Shown here piece by piece: positions 1 through 9,750 of a stretch of DNA of 64,000 nt. The notes under the pieces were generated by a model. The model saw only the letters and a program-made list of their open reading frames with translations, was not told the DNA's origin and searched no databases. Source of the DNA: Polytrichum commune (lineage: Eukaryota; Streptophyta; Polytrichopsida; Polytrichales; Polytrichaceae); contig OX485808.1 of the NCBI GenBank assembly GCA_950295325.1, positions 17,502,527 to 17,566,526 on the forward strand, given 5' to 3'. A program made the translations under genes and the position numbers. Position 1 is the first letter of the stretch. Each line of letters begins with the position of its first letter.

Positions 1-2399
1 ATTGAGGGCTACTACCATATGACAACAATGGATGAACATGTGAATTGGATGAAACTAACACATTTATTGTCAATTTTTTCTTTGAATGGGTGCAAGCACG
101 GTAAAGTGGACAACTCTTGATCCTTGCCTAATGATCTGTGAAAGTGATTCAAAACTATACACTAATGTGAATTTTGTGAAGGGGAAAATCATAAACATTT
201 AAAAAAAAGTTAATCTACAAAGCCAAGCAATTTATGATGACAAAACCAATTCCAAGAAAAGTCTACATATTTTAGAAGATGGGGCAAGTGGTGTGCAAGT
301 AGGTGATATTGAACAAGAAACAATTTAAATTTTGATTACAATATGATAAAATTATAGTAAATTGATGGTTTTCTACAAAATTTTGTGATGATACCCTCAA
401 GTGGATAATGAATTCAAGGGATCCGAAAAAAATTCCAACTTTAAAATATTTAAGGTGATGAAACCACATTTAACCATTTTTTTTAAGCATCACTTTTAAT
501 GATAAGTTTTGAAGATCTCAACTACATATTCTACATTTGAGTATTTTAAAAAAAAAAGGTCATCATGAAAAAAAAAATCATCCAATTTAAACAACACTTT
601 GCTACTACTTTTAGGCCTTTGACTAAAACAAATCATGGTTTTAGTGTACCGGAGCACTATTTTGGTCCACTTTACCATGCTTGCACCCAAATCCTAGGGC
701 CCCTTTTTGTACATCTGCCTTTACTTCAACATTATTAAGAGCATCTCTAAATGGACACACTTGAGAAAAATAATACCTTTCCCTTATGTATACTTTGTAT
801 GCTAATGTCTTCAAATAATATCCCTTCTTACACACACGTTAGTTCATATGTCGTATGAAGAGTCCAACCCCGGGCATTGTAAGAACATAGCTCAAGGGTC
901 GCATTGAGTATGTTGACTACAGTAATAAGGTTAGGTATCGATTGGGAGTGCCAATGGCTACTTAGAGAATGTAATTAGCTACTAGGGTTAGTGACACCTG
1001 ACACTTTAGATGGCAAATTGCACCAAACTTAAGTAAGTGGGTGTTGGCTTGCAGATTGATTGAGCCATATGGGGTTTAGTTCATAGGGTTGATCCCTAAA
1101 TGCCAAAGTCTATTTCCAAAAAGTCAAAGCATTGCATATGAGTAATTTTTATTTACTTAAAGGAGTGCAAATTTTAAAGTGAAGCCCTACATAAGTAGGC
1201 AAATGTACATATAGCCATAACCAAAATTTCAGCATGATTGGACAAAAATTATAATAGTTCTAATGTTTTTGCATGTAAAAAAGATAGAATTGAAAATAAG
1301 TATATTGTAATCATAAAAGTTCATCCAAATTTTCATTTATGGTAAATACTATATATTTATTAGTATGTAAGAAGTTGCAAAGGAAAAGGTTACAAGAGGC
1401 ACACGATTGAATCTAGTATTTAGACAACTCTAGACTTCTTGGCCAATTCTCGATTAAAGTGTTGCTGCAAGTCCACTTTAATATCTTCACGATGATGTCA
1501 AATGTCTATTCACATCATGTTCATGGTCTTTTAATATACAATTACCTGAGGTTCTTAGGCCTTAAAGTGACACTTTTAAACACATTTCTATTTGAAGATG
1601 GCTAAATAGCTCAGAAAATTTTCAAAAAAATTCTATAGATCAAAAATTCTATACATAATTTGCGGAATAAATTTAAAATAAAATAAAAAGGCATATACAA
1701 TCTATAGAAAGTTGCAAAGTCATCTTAAGGAAAGAGCCTTTTACTCTCAATTACATTTTTTTGTCTAATTAGTGTGGGCCACACTAATCCCCAATTACCC
1801 AAACTGGTTTTTTTTAAAATATAATTTGAAGTGGCTCACTATAATTTCCAAATTAGTGAGTTTATTCGCTTGCATATTCGGATGAAAATTCAAGGCAAGG
1901 AAAGCACTATAAAATACTAATGTTAACTAAGGAAAGTACAATAAAATTAGTGTGGGCCACACTAAATTCCAACCCACATGAATTTCCCACCCACACTAAG
2001 TAGACAAAACATTGTAGATTGTGGGTGGGGATCTTTTATTAAAAAGGATGTTGTCCCCCTTTTGTGGGTCACTTCCTACACCGCCTTGTTGGCAGATAGA
2101 TCCTTGATTAGCCTTTGTTGATTTGGCAAAAATGTTGCTCTTCTAAAAACGTCCTTGCACTTCTCTTTCGCCGTTGTTGTGAATGGCCAAAGTGGTGCTA
2201 TTTTATACTTAATGCCACATATAATTAACCGTTTTTAAACAATGAATTATTACTTGATGACACCATTGCACTCACTTGCTGACGGCTCAAAGATTAAAAA
2301 TAGGTGTCATCAAAAGGAAGGTGTTACTTTAAGGCCTTAGTACATTACACAATGGTGTCATGGCAAGTACAAATAAATAAATAAATAAATAATAACATC
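1..2399. other. AT-rich spacer with inverted repeat
   Basis: No gene is supported here; the open frames are short and of low complexity. The stretch holds an inverted-repeat pair (86-690, listed separately), two copies of the palindromic word TTAGTGTGGGCCACACTAA at 1769-1787 and 1947-1965, and several A/T homopolymers. An (AAAT)n run lies near 2370-2390. It reads as old transposon-derived intergenic DNA. Confidence 0.6.
86..690. mobile_element. Inverted-repeat element, MITE-like
   Basis: About 24 bases at 87-110 (GGGTGCAAGCACGGTAAAGT and onward) recur in reverse complement at 664-689 with roughly one mismatch (CAYGG). The arms enclose about 550 bp of AT-rich DNA without a credible gene. Paired ends around a short non-coding interior are typical of a MITE or a deleted DNA transposon. 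I could not see a clear target-site duplication, so the exact ends and superfamily are open. Confidence 0.45.
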
Positions 2400-3480
2400 A
2401 GTGCTTTTTATTCGCACTGACATGAATGGGAGCCCATTCTCCCTTACCTTGATCCCGTTTTACTAGGTGGCAGGGTAGGCCTACTTCTTACCTTTGGGGG
2501 GGGGGCATCTTTTATGAGTTTTGTGGTGAATTAGGTGTGGGTGTTTGGGTTCATGGGGGTAGGTCGATTGGGGCTTGATTGTTGTCGAACTTTCTTTTGT
2601 TTAGGACAAGGTATGTGAGGTATTGTATGGCTAGTTGGTGCATGTGTTTCATGAAATTTTTTGACTTCTCAAGGGGGTATTTTGAGTTTCTCTATGGCTT
2701 CGAGTGATTATTTGTGCACATCTCCTCATACCCCTACTGTGATGGGTAAATGTCGTTATTTGTGAGCTTAGCGTCTTCCAGCGTAGTGATGATTGATTGT
2801 ATTTGTCTCGTAGTGTTTCTTTGTGGTCTAAACCCTTCTTGGCTAAAGTTTAGTATTTTGTGGTTTTTATTGTAACTTGTAAGGAAGGCTATGAGGACAC
2901 TATTGTAGAGTTTGTAGATAATGTTGGCTAGGGCTGTGAGTCTGTAATTATTGAGTACTAAGGGGACGTCTTTCTTGTGTAGTAGTATGGTTTTGCTCTA
3001 TTTCCAATAGCATGGGATGTTCTTTTGGAGACAACATTATTGGGAAAATAGGAAGAGCATGTTGTGGAAGGCCATGGGCTATGCTTCGAGGATTTTATTG
3101 GGGATGTTATTGGGGCTTGATGCTTTTCCTCTTGCTAGTTTTTTGAGGTTGTTAACGAAGACTTCTCTTGTGAAAATTTTGAACATGGTGGTGTTTTTGG
3201 GGCCTCTTGCCTCAAGGATGAAGCCATCTGGGGCATCCTAGGGATATTTTTTGACTTCGCAATGCCATGCTGAGGGGTGGCCGGTAAGGTCATTGCATAT
3301 GGGGGCTTTTCTTTGGAAGGAGGTCTGTTGTGAGCGGCATATTTTTGGGCAATGTCTCGAGGGTGTGTAAGGATGTTGGTGTTTGTCTTTGAGGCAATCT
3401 AGAGATGCATTGGTGGTGGGTCTGAGTATTCTTTAATGCATTGTTTTGAGTTTGTTGCTTAATATGATTGTGTATTTGGT
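2400..3480 (-). mobile_element. LINE retrotransposon relic (reverse transcriptase)
   Basis: Read on the minus strand, this stretch encodes recognisable pieces of a non-LTR reverse transcriptase. From about 3235 downward one frame gives a segment with KKLARGKASSPNNIPNKILE, the usual N-terminal block of plant LINE RT. From about 3000 to 2740 another frame gives SKTILLHKKDVPLVLNNYR, LTALANIIYKLYNS and FSQEGFRPQRNTTRQIQ. These are RT motifs with the NYR..AL and GF...R....Q signatures, and an in-frame stop follows after NNDIYPSQ. Stops and frame changes show it is dead. The YADD catalytic box is not visible. The outer limits are approximate. Confidence 0.75.
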
Positions 3481-4302
3481 GATGGTTGTTTTACAAATGA
3501 GTAATAAACATTATGATGATCTTATAGTTGTTGATGATGATGACCAGGTGTCGAGCAAGTAGGAGGTGATATGTTGGAGAAAGCCCCTAGTGGATGTGAT
3601 GCTATTTTCATGGAGGTAACTATTCCATGGGGCTCTAGCTAATGGTCATTTTTTTGATAATGATTATCGGTTCATGATATGTGTTATAAGCTTATGTTAT
3701 TCATGATTAAGATTGTTGACTTTCAATCAAATTGCAAATTAGCAAGCATATGTGTTCTTGATTAGCATTATAGATTAGATGGTAAATACCTATGAATGTG
3801 ATCCATATTATATATACATTTGAAACGTTTGAATGTATTCTAGTTTGACCTAGAAATACTTGAGTTTCTATGATTACAACTTCGTAGATTGAAATCATAT
3901 TATTTGTGGAACACAAGGACATTAAGCTATTAGAATTGTTGCACACAAACAAATAGCGTCCAATCTTCCACAAATTTTCACTATATACTCTTTGCTCATG
4001 GTTGACCTTCCATTGGGTAGACTTCTATGTAGATTTAAAAGATGGAACTTGAAAATGACAACATTCCAGTTCTAATGCAGGACTAGTTCATCCACTCATA
4101 TGGACACATTCATTCAGCACAATCGATGGTCAGAAGATACCAATGAAATTAATAGCTCTGCTCCAAGGCAGAGCCAAGAAACCTTCGAACTGCTGGATCC
4201 TCAGGTCATCATCTCTCCACATGCCTTCATAATTCAATCCTAGTAGCCAATTAGTACTCAATAATTTGTGATCTATGAGCCTATATGTGTGTTTGTATGC
4301 AG
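3481..4302. other. Spacer upstream of methyltransferase fragment
   Basis: AT-rich sequence without a supported gene. The expected upstream exons of the O-methyltransferase, including the glycine-rich SAM-binding loop, are not found here in any frame I checked. The fragment that follows therefore appears to have lost its 5' part. A splice-acceptor-like TTTGTATGCAG immediately precedes 4303. Confidence 0.5.
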
Positions 4303-4604
4303 ATGATCTTGCATGACTGGGATGACGAGCATTGTTTGAAAGTCCTCAAGGACTGCCACGCCGCATTGCCAAGTGACGGCTCGGGGAAGTTGGTCATCGT
4401 GGAAATGCTCATGCCTGAGGAAACTCCAGTCCTCACAGGCTCCTCCACACCCATGGACATATTTTCTTCATGCAGTTGTCCTGCTCAAATGGGAGGGAGA
4501 GATCCAAGGCCGAGTATGAACGTCTGGCAAAGCGTGCCGGGTTCACAGCTTTCAAAGAAGTGGGCCAACTGGGAAAGCTTTGTGTCATGGAATCCCTTAA
4601 ATGA
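4303..4604 (+). pseudogene. COMT-type O-methyltransferase, last exon, frameshifted
   Basis: This is the C-terminal exon of a plant class II (caffeic acid/flavonoid type) SAM-dependent O-methyltransferase. After an acceptor-like TATGCAG at 4296-4302, the first frame reads MILHDWDDEHCLKVLKDCHA and then a KLVIVE block. HDWDDEHC carries the family's catalytic His region. Near 4450-4465 the frame shifts, and the rest continues in another frame as IFFMQLSC, SKAEYERLAKRAGFTAFKEV and LCVMESLK, then TGA at 4602. That is the normal family C-terminus. Only about 100 of the usual 350-400 residues are present and the SAM-binding region is missing. The broken frame plus missing exons make it a pseudogene remnant. 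A sequencing indel could explain the shift but not the missing 5' exons. Confidence 0.8.
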
Positions 4605-5239
4605 TTCATCAAATATTATTTGGAAATTTGAGACCCAACACTGGAGGTCTATATTCCATACGAAATTGCATTTTTTTGGAAGAAACACAAATACACCTGC
4701 TCGAATTCCGGTGAATTTGTAGTGAATTATGTAGAAAACCATGTAAATTATCTTCATTATTCGAAGAACTGCATTGGTTATTTAAATCACTTCAGAATTA
4801 CTATCATTGTCTAGAAGATAGGTAGATGTTTAAATCTAGTTGACAATTTCTGGAGCCTTATTTAGACCCATGAGTCGTCACAGCCGATGCAGGTAATCAT
4901 GTTGAGTTAACTGCAGAGGGAAATGTGTTGCGAGTGCACAAAGCCATTGTCAAAATAGACATCATTGACATATGACATCTCATCCACTCCAATGATGTTT
5001 TTGTATTGTGCTTCTAAGAATCTATAATTCTTGATGTTGATGGTCAGGAATGGATTCAGCGGCTTGAGTAACTTCAATTACACACACCACAGATAATGAG
5101 AACAGGATCCGCAGAATGGAGAAGAGAAGAGATGACTCTGATGTTGCCATCAGGCGTGAATAATGGTTTAAAGATGTGTATAAGTGATGCCTATTTTTGA
5201 ATGAGAATCACAGACCTACTTTTATAAGTGGTGTCAAGG
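4605..5239. other. Convergent spacer / PPR 3' flank
   Basis: No gene seen. The stretch lies between the methyltransferase remnant (+) and the stop codon of the PPR gene (-), and probably contains the PPR 3' untranslated region. No strong polyadenylation hexamer stands out. Confidence 0.4.
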
Positions 5240-7915
5240 TTACCAATAATCTCCACAGGAGCAGACACCATCCTTGAAGTGATGGAAGCGACTTGCATCT
5301 CTTGCAACAATCTCCCGCCCAACAATCTTGGAGATGAATTTGGTTGCATTATGACAGTCACCACACACCCGAAGGTTCTTGAAAATGTGAATTGGAGTTC
5401 CAGGAGGTGTTTTGAGTAGCCCATAAGCAATGGCCAACTTCTCACTGTGGTGACAGACAACTTCTTCCTTCTCCTGCTCATTGACGTCGTGCACCACGAA
5501 TCGCGTGTCAGGGACGTATCCTTCCCTCTTCATACTTTGGATCAACCTATCCAGCTCGGCAAAAATTTCCGTTGACTGTGGATGCGATCTATCTTCAGCA
5601 ACAAAAGAATTGACTTCTCCTTCAACCTCAATCCAGGAGCGACCAGGCTCTTTCTTTAAACCCCTGTCGTCCATCAACTTTCTCACTTTTGCTGCACTAT
5701 CCCACAAACCACATGCCGCATAAAGTTGTGACAGAGAAACATATACGGCAGCATTCTCGGGATCAATCTTCAAATAATTTTCTGCAGCACGCTCTGCTCG
5801 CATCAAATCACTGTGAACTCTGCAAGCACCAAGTAAGGCTCCCCAGACTGTTGCATTAGCTTCAAGAGGCATATCCTTGATGAGATTTTCGGCTTCATTC
5901 AAATGCCCTGCACGGCCAAGAAGGTCCACCATGCAACCGTAATGTTCATTCGTAGGAATGATGCCATAATTTTGAGACATGGCATAAAAGAACTTGTGGC
6001 CTTCTTCCACTAAACCTGCATGGCTGCATGCAGAGAGAACATTTACAAACGTGACTGCATCTGGATTAACTCCTTCCCTTTCCATCTGTTCAAAAATCCC
6101 TAATGCATCCTGGCCTCTTCCATGCAGTGCAAGTCCACCAATAACCGCGTTCCACGAAATCACATCTCGAAAGCTCATGTTGTCAAAAACTTGTCGCGCG
6201 TCCTCAATGCTCCCACATTTTGCATACATATTCACCAAGGCATTCCCTATACTCACATCGGAGGATAGACCAGCCTCTGCTGCTTGAGTATGAATCTCCT
6301 TTCCCTGTTGTAAAAATGCAGGAGTTGAACATACTTTCAGGATGCTAATGTACGTGATCCTATCAGGCTTCAATCCTTCTTCACGCATTTTACTAAAGAA
6401 GTCAAAAGCCTCCTTACTGTAATTATTTGCAACATATCCTCCAATGACTGCATTCCAGGAGATAACATCTCGTTTCACCATCTTGTCAAAAACTTGCCGT
6501 GCGCCACTAATACATCCACATCTAAAGTACATGCTCATCAAGGCATTTTCAACAACTGGATCAGAAGCTACTCCAGCCTTCAAAGCTTGTGCATGAATCT
6601 CCTTGCCCTGCTGTAAAGCGCTTGGGCTCAAACAGGCATTCAAAATGCTTAGATATGTGACCTTGTTCGGCTGGACACCATCTTGTTGCATTTGTTGAAA
6701 GAGTTTGTGAGCTTCTGCACTAAGGCCACTCTCAGCATATCCTCCGATCAATGCTGTCCATGAGATAACATCTCGTCTACACATTTTGTCAAAGACCTCG
6801 CACGCATGTTTCATACTCCCACACTTAGCATACATGGTGATGAGCGCGTTTCCCACCCTGGTATCGGCTAGAAAACCAGATTTTACTGCATATGCGTGCA
6901 CCTCTTTGCCTCTTTCCAAAGCAGAGGAACTCGTACACGCATTTAAAATGCTCATGCACGTAACCTTGTTTGGCACCACACCTTCTCTTTGCATTTGGTA
7001 ATAAATTTCAAATGCCTCGTCCCGATGGCCAATCTCGGCAAGTCCGTTGATCATTGTATTCCAAGCAATCAAATCTCGGTTGACAAGTTTTGCAAAAACC
7101 TGATGCGCATCCCTACTGTTCCCACACTTTAAATACATCTTGACAAGGGCAGTTGCCACTAGCATGTCAGATTGATAACCGGCATCCATAATGTGACCAT
7201 GGACTACCCGGCCCCACTCCAAAGCAGCTGGGCTAGAGATTGCATTTAAAATGCTCATGTAAGTAATTTTGTTAGGCTCTACACCTTCTTGTTGCATTTG
7301 CTGAAACGTTGCAAACGCATCATCACCATGACCACACTCAGCATACCCACCAATCATCATAGTCCACGTCACGACATTTCGAGCTTTCATGTTCTCAAAA
7401 ACATGTTGTGCTTCCTTGATACTCCCACACTTTGCATACATATTGAGAAGGCTGTTTCCCATCCTCACATCAGACAAAAGTCCAGCTTGCAAAGCTTTGG
7501 TGTGTACCTCTCTGCCCCATTTTAAAGCAGCTGGAGAGGAACATCCGTTTACGATGTAAATGTATGTACTTTTGTCTGGATCGAGACCTTCTTGCAACAT
7601 ATGGTTCAATAATGTCACAGCATCCTCAATATTGCCATGCTGAGCATACCCTGCAATCATTGTGTTCCAAGAGAAACTAGTTTTCTTGACAAGGTTGCTG
7701 AATACTAGTCGAGCATCCTGAATAGCCCCGCAGCGTATATACATACTGATAAGAGTGTTGCATATAGAAAGGTCTGGTAGTACTCCATTCTGAGTCATGT
7801 GGTCATGAACATGCCGTCCTGCCACCAAATCTCTCACCTCAATACACCTCTGCAACAGTTTCACATAATTACACGAGTCAACATGGGAGCCTTGTTTCTG
7901 TAAATAGTGCAGCAC
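5240..7915 (-). CDS. PLS-class DYW pentatricopeptide repeat protein
   Basis: This is a site-specific organelle RNA-binding protein, probably a C-to-U RNA editing factor of mitochondria or plastids. The 891-codon uninterrupted frame contains about six P-L-S repeat triplets with a period near 101 residues. Each has NALI.MYAKCGSI, a RDVISWNAVIGGYA-like helix, EGV.PN..TY.SILNAC and AL..GKE.H. E1/E2 motifs follow, with the PG box EPGRSWIEVEG. The C-terminal DYW cytidine deaminase domain has HSE (His823, Glu825), CGDC (Cys851, Cys854), the CSC pair (885, 887) and terminal DYW, so the zinc and catalytic residues are intact. The first codon of this span is GTG, not ATG. The frame stays open upstream to a TGA at 8072-8074 without any ATG. 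The true start is therefore either in an upstream exon (an acceptor-like GCAACAG lies at 8051-8057) or at an internal Met about 40 codons in. A targeting peptide is not identifiable. The large intronless body is usual for the family. Confidence 0.95.
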   Translation of the reverse strand: MLHYLQKQGSHVDSCNYVKLLQRCIEVRDLVAGRHVHDHMTQNGVLPDLSICNTLISMYIRCGAIQDARLVFSNLVKKTSFSWNTMIAGYAQHGNIEDAVTLLNHMLQEGLDPDKSTYIYIVNGCSSPAALKWGREVHTKALQAGLLSDVRMGNSLLNMYAKCGSIKEAQHVFENMKARNVVTWTMMIGGYAECGHGDDAFATFQQMQQEGVEPNKITYMSILNAISSPAALEWGRVVHGHIMDAGYQSDMLVATALVKMYLKCGNSRDAHQVFAKLVNRDLIAWNTMINGLAEIGHRDEAFEIYYQMQREGVVPNKVTCMSILNACTSSSALERGKEVHAYAVKSGFLADTRVGNALITMYAKCGSMKHACEVFDKMCRRDVISWTALIGGYAESGLSAEAHKLFQQMQQDGVQPNKVTYLSILNACLSPSALQQGKEIHAQALKAGVASDPVVENALMSMYFRCGCISGARQVFDKMVKRDVISWNAVIGGYVANNYSKEAFDFFSKMREEGLKPDRITYISILKVCSTPAFLQQGKEIHTQAAEAGLSSDVSIGNALVNMYAKCGSIEDARQVFDNMSFRDVISWNAVIGGLALHGRGQDALGIFEQMEREGVNPDAVTFVNVLSACSHAGLVEEGHKFFYAMSQNYGIIPTNEHYGCMVDLLGRAGHLNEAENLIKDMPLEANATVWGALLGACRVHSDLMRAERAAENYLKIDPENAAVYVSLSQLYAACGLWDSAAKVRKLMDDRGLKKEPGRSWIEVEGEVNSFVAEDRSHPQSTEIFAELDRLIQSMKREGYVPDTRFVVHDVNEQEKEEVVCHHSEKLAIAYGLLKTPPGTPIHIFKNLRVCGDCHNATKFISKIVGREIVARDASRFHHFKDGVCSCGDYW

Positions 7916-9750
7916 ATCCGTTGCTCCACCTGTCTTGATAAATATCCTCTCATCCTTTGCAGTATGAAGACAGATTTTGTCACTTCTGCACTGTCCATTC
8001 GAAAGTGAAGGAAGAGCTCTGATGCCACCAGTTCTATTGTTGATGATCCACCTGTTGCAATCATTGATGTTTCATCAAACTGACAATCTTGAAAACCTAG
8101 AAATCCTATAAAACTAGATCAATCAGATTTTTGCTCTGCACAGGCGATTTACGCCCTCAATATTTTGAGGCCATCTGGCAGAACAAATTGACCTTGGGAG
8201 TTTCAAATTCAGGATTCTACATCCACCAAAGGTAAGGCTCAAGGTTTTGATCAGTAGGGTTTTGCGCTTTTCCCAGTAGCATTGGAATAGCATGAAGGTC
8301 TCCTTCCCAGGACCTCAATTGTAAAATTTGTGAGAAACAAACTTTGGTCATCAAAAGCAGCACCTCCATTGCTATAGCAACAACAAATAAAATTCATAGA
8401 GGTTACATCTGAATCAAAATTCAGTAAGGGTGTGCTTTTAACAGAGGAATCAACTTCAAAGGCAGTAGTGACAGTGATGTACAAGTACCTTATCAGAGCT
8501 CCCGTCCCACCACAGGGAAGAATCCGCATATGCATCTCTGCCAATCAGTTCTATGTTCCTTCCTGCGCCTGAGAATTAAACGCTACTCCCAGATCAGACC
8601 CTCAATAAAGAAATATCCTATCAGGATCTTGGTGAAATATCACTAATTCTCTCATAGAGTACAAGCTCTCATTACTATGTTGACTTCACCGTCCCATAAC
8701 TGCAGGACACAACACTTGGATGATACTACAAGAATTGGCAATAAAAATGAAGTTTCTACACTGGCCAGGAAATAATTTAACAATTTTGGCATACCTGCAA
8801 GAATTGGTAATAGAATGGCAGCAACTTTTCACATAAGGTCGAAATAGAGCTTCAACAAGAGACATTAATGCATCAGGTGCCACTTCGCACAATTCTTGGT
8901 AGAAAGGAAAGAAAATGCCACCAACAGGTGCACATAAAACTTTGAATTGATTATATTCATAACAGAGTTCAAAACCTCATATCGCTAACCACCTTCTTGC
9001 TAAGGAATGAGGACATATGTTACCTGCATCATCGACAATAAATATGAATCAGAGGCTTGAACCCTATACCCTAAGCCCCAAATTAAAGTACTGCAATGTA
9101 CACTGTCAAGAACATATCTGACCTTCATGTCATGCAGAAGAGATTGACGTGATTGATGGACAAAGCGTATGCGTTTCTTCACATGATCATCCAGGAGGTC
9201 AAGGCACCTTGAGGGCTCCACCCAGCCCAGACCTCGCATCCCAGAAACTTGTCTTCAACATTTCTGCAACTCCAAAACACCTACATTAAGAAAAAATCAC
9301 AATAAACAGGATTAGCTACACCCAAAACCTAAAACCTTCACCTACACTGTCACTCCGAAAACCGAATTTCCAAATAGTCCGTCGTGCGATCAACAAATAA
9401 AAGGAATTTCAAGTAAGAAAATCCCGTCCTCGAAGAATTCATCATCGCATACAAATTTTCACTGATACAGACATTAAAAGACCGAGGTATAAGATTTCGA
9501 CATTTTTCAGCTGCAGGACTCATTCGGCGACTTTTTCAAAACCGTAATTGTTCAAGTACCAGTTATGGAGCAGAGGAAATTTGGATTGCAACAACCACAC
9601 TGTGCCACTGGCAATCCACCATTCAATTCTGAAAACAGATTGTGGAAGACGATAGGCGTCTTGCTCACATTGCGGGGACCTGAGGCCGCTCGTTGGGTTT
9701 AGCGTTTGTGGACCCATTTCCGTGGTCACGAATGGATGCTTGAAGTGACG
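7916..9750 (-). other. Probable leader / upstream exon region of PPR gene
   Basis: No complete gene is seen. The PPR reading frame continues open from 7915 back to 8071, with coding-like content (for example TAKDERIFIKTGG), which suggests it belongs to the gene. Further upstream, minus-strand 9239-9123 has a coding-like stretch (MRGLGWVEPSRCLDLLDDHV) followed by a GTCAGA donor-like site. An acceptor-like TTAATGTAG lies near 9285. These could be leader or first coding exons, but I cannot prove the splicing. Confidence 0.35.
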
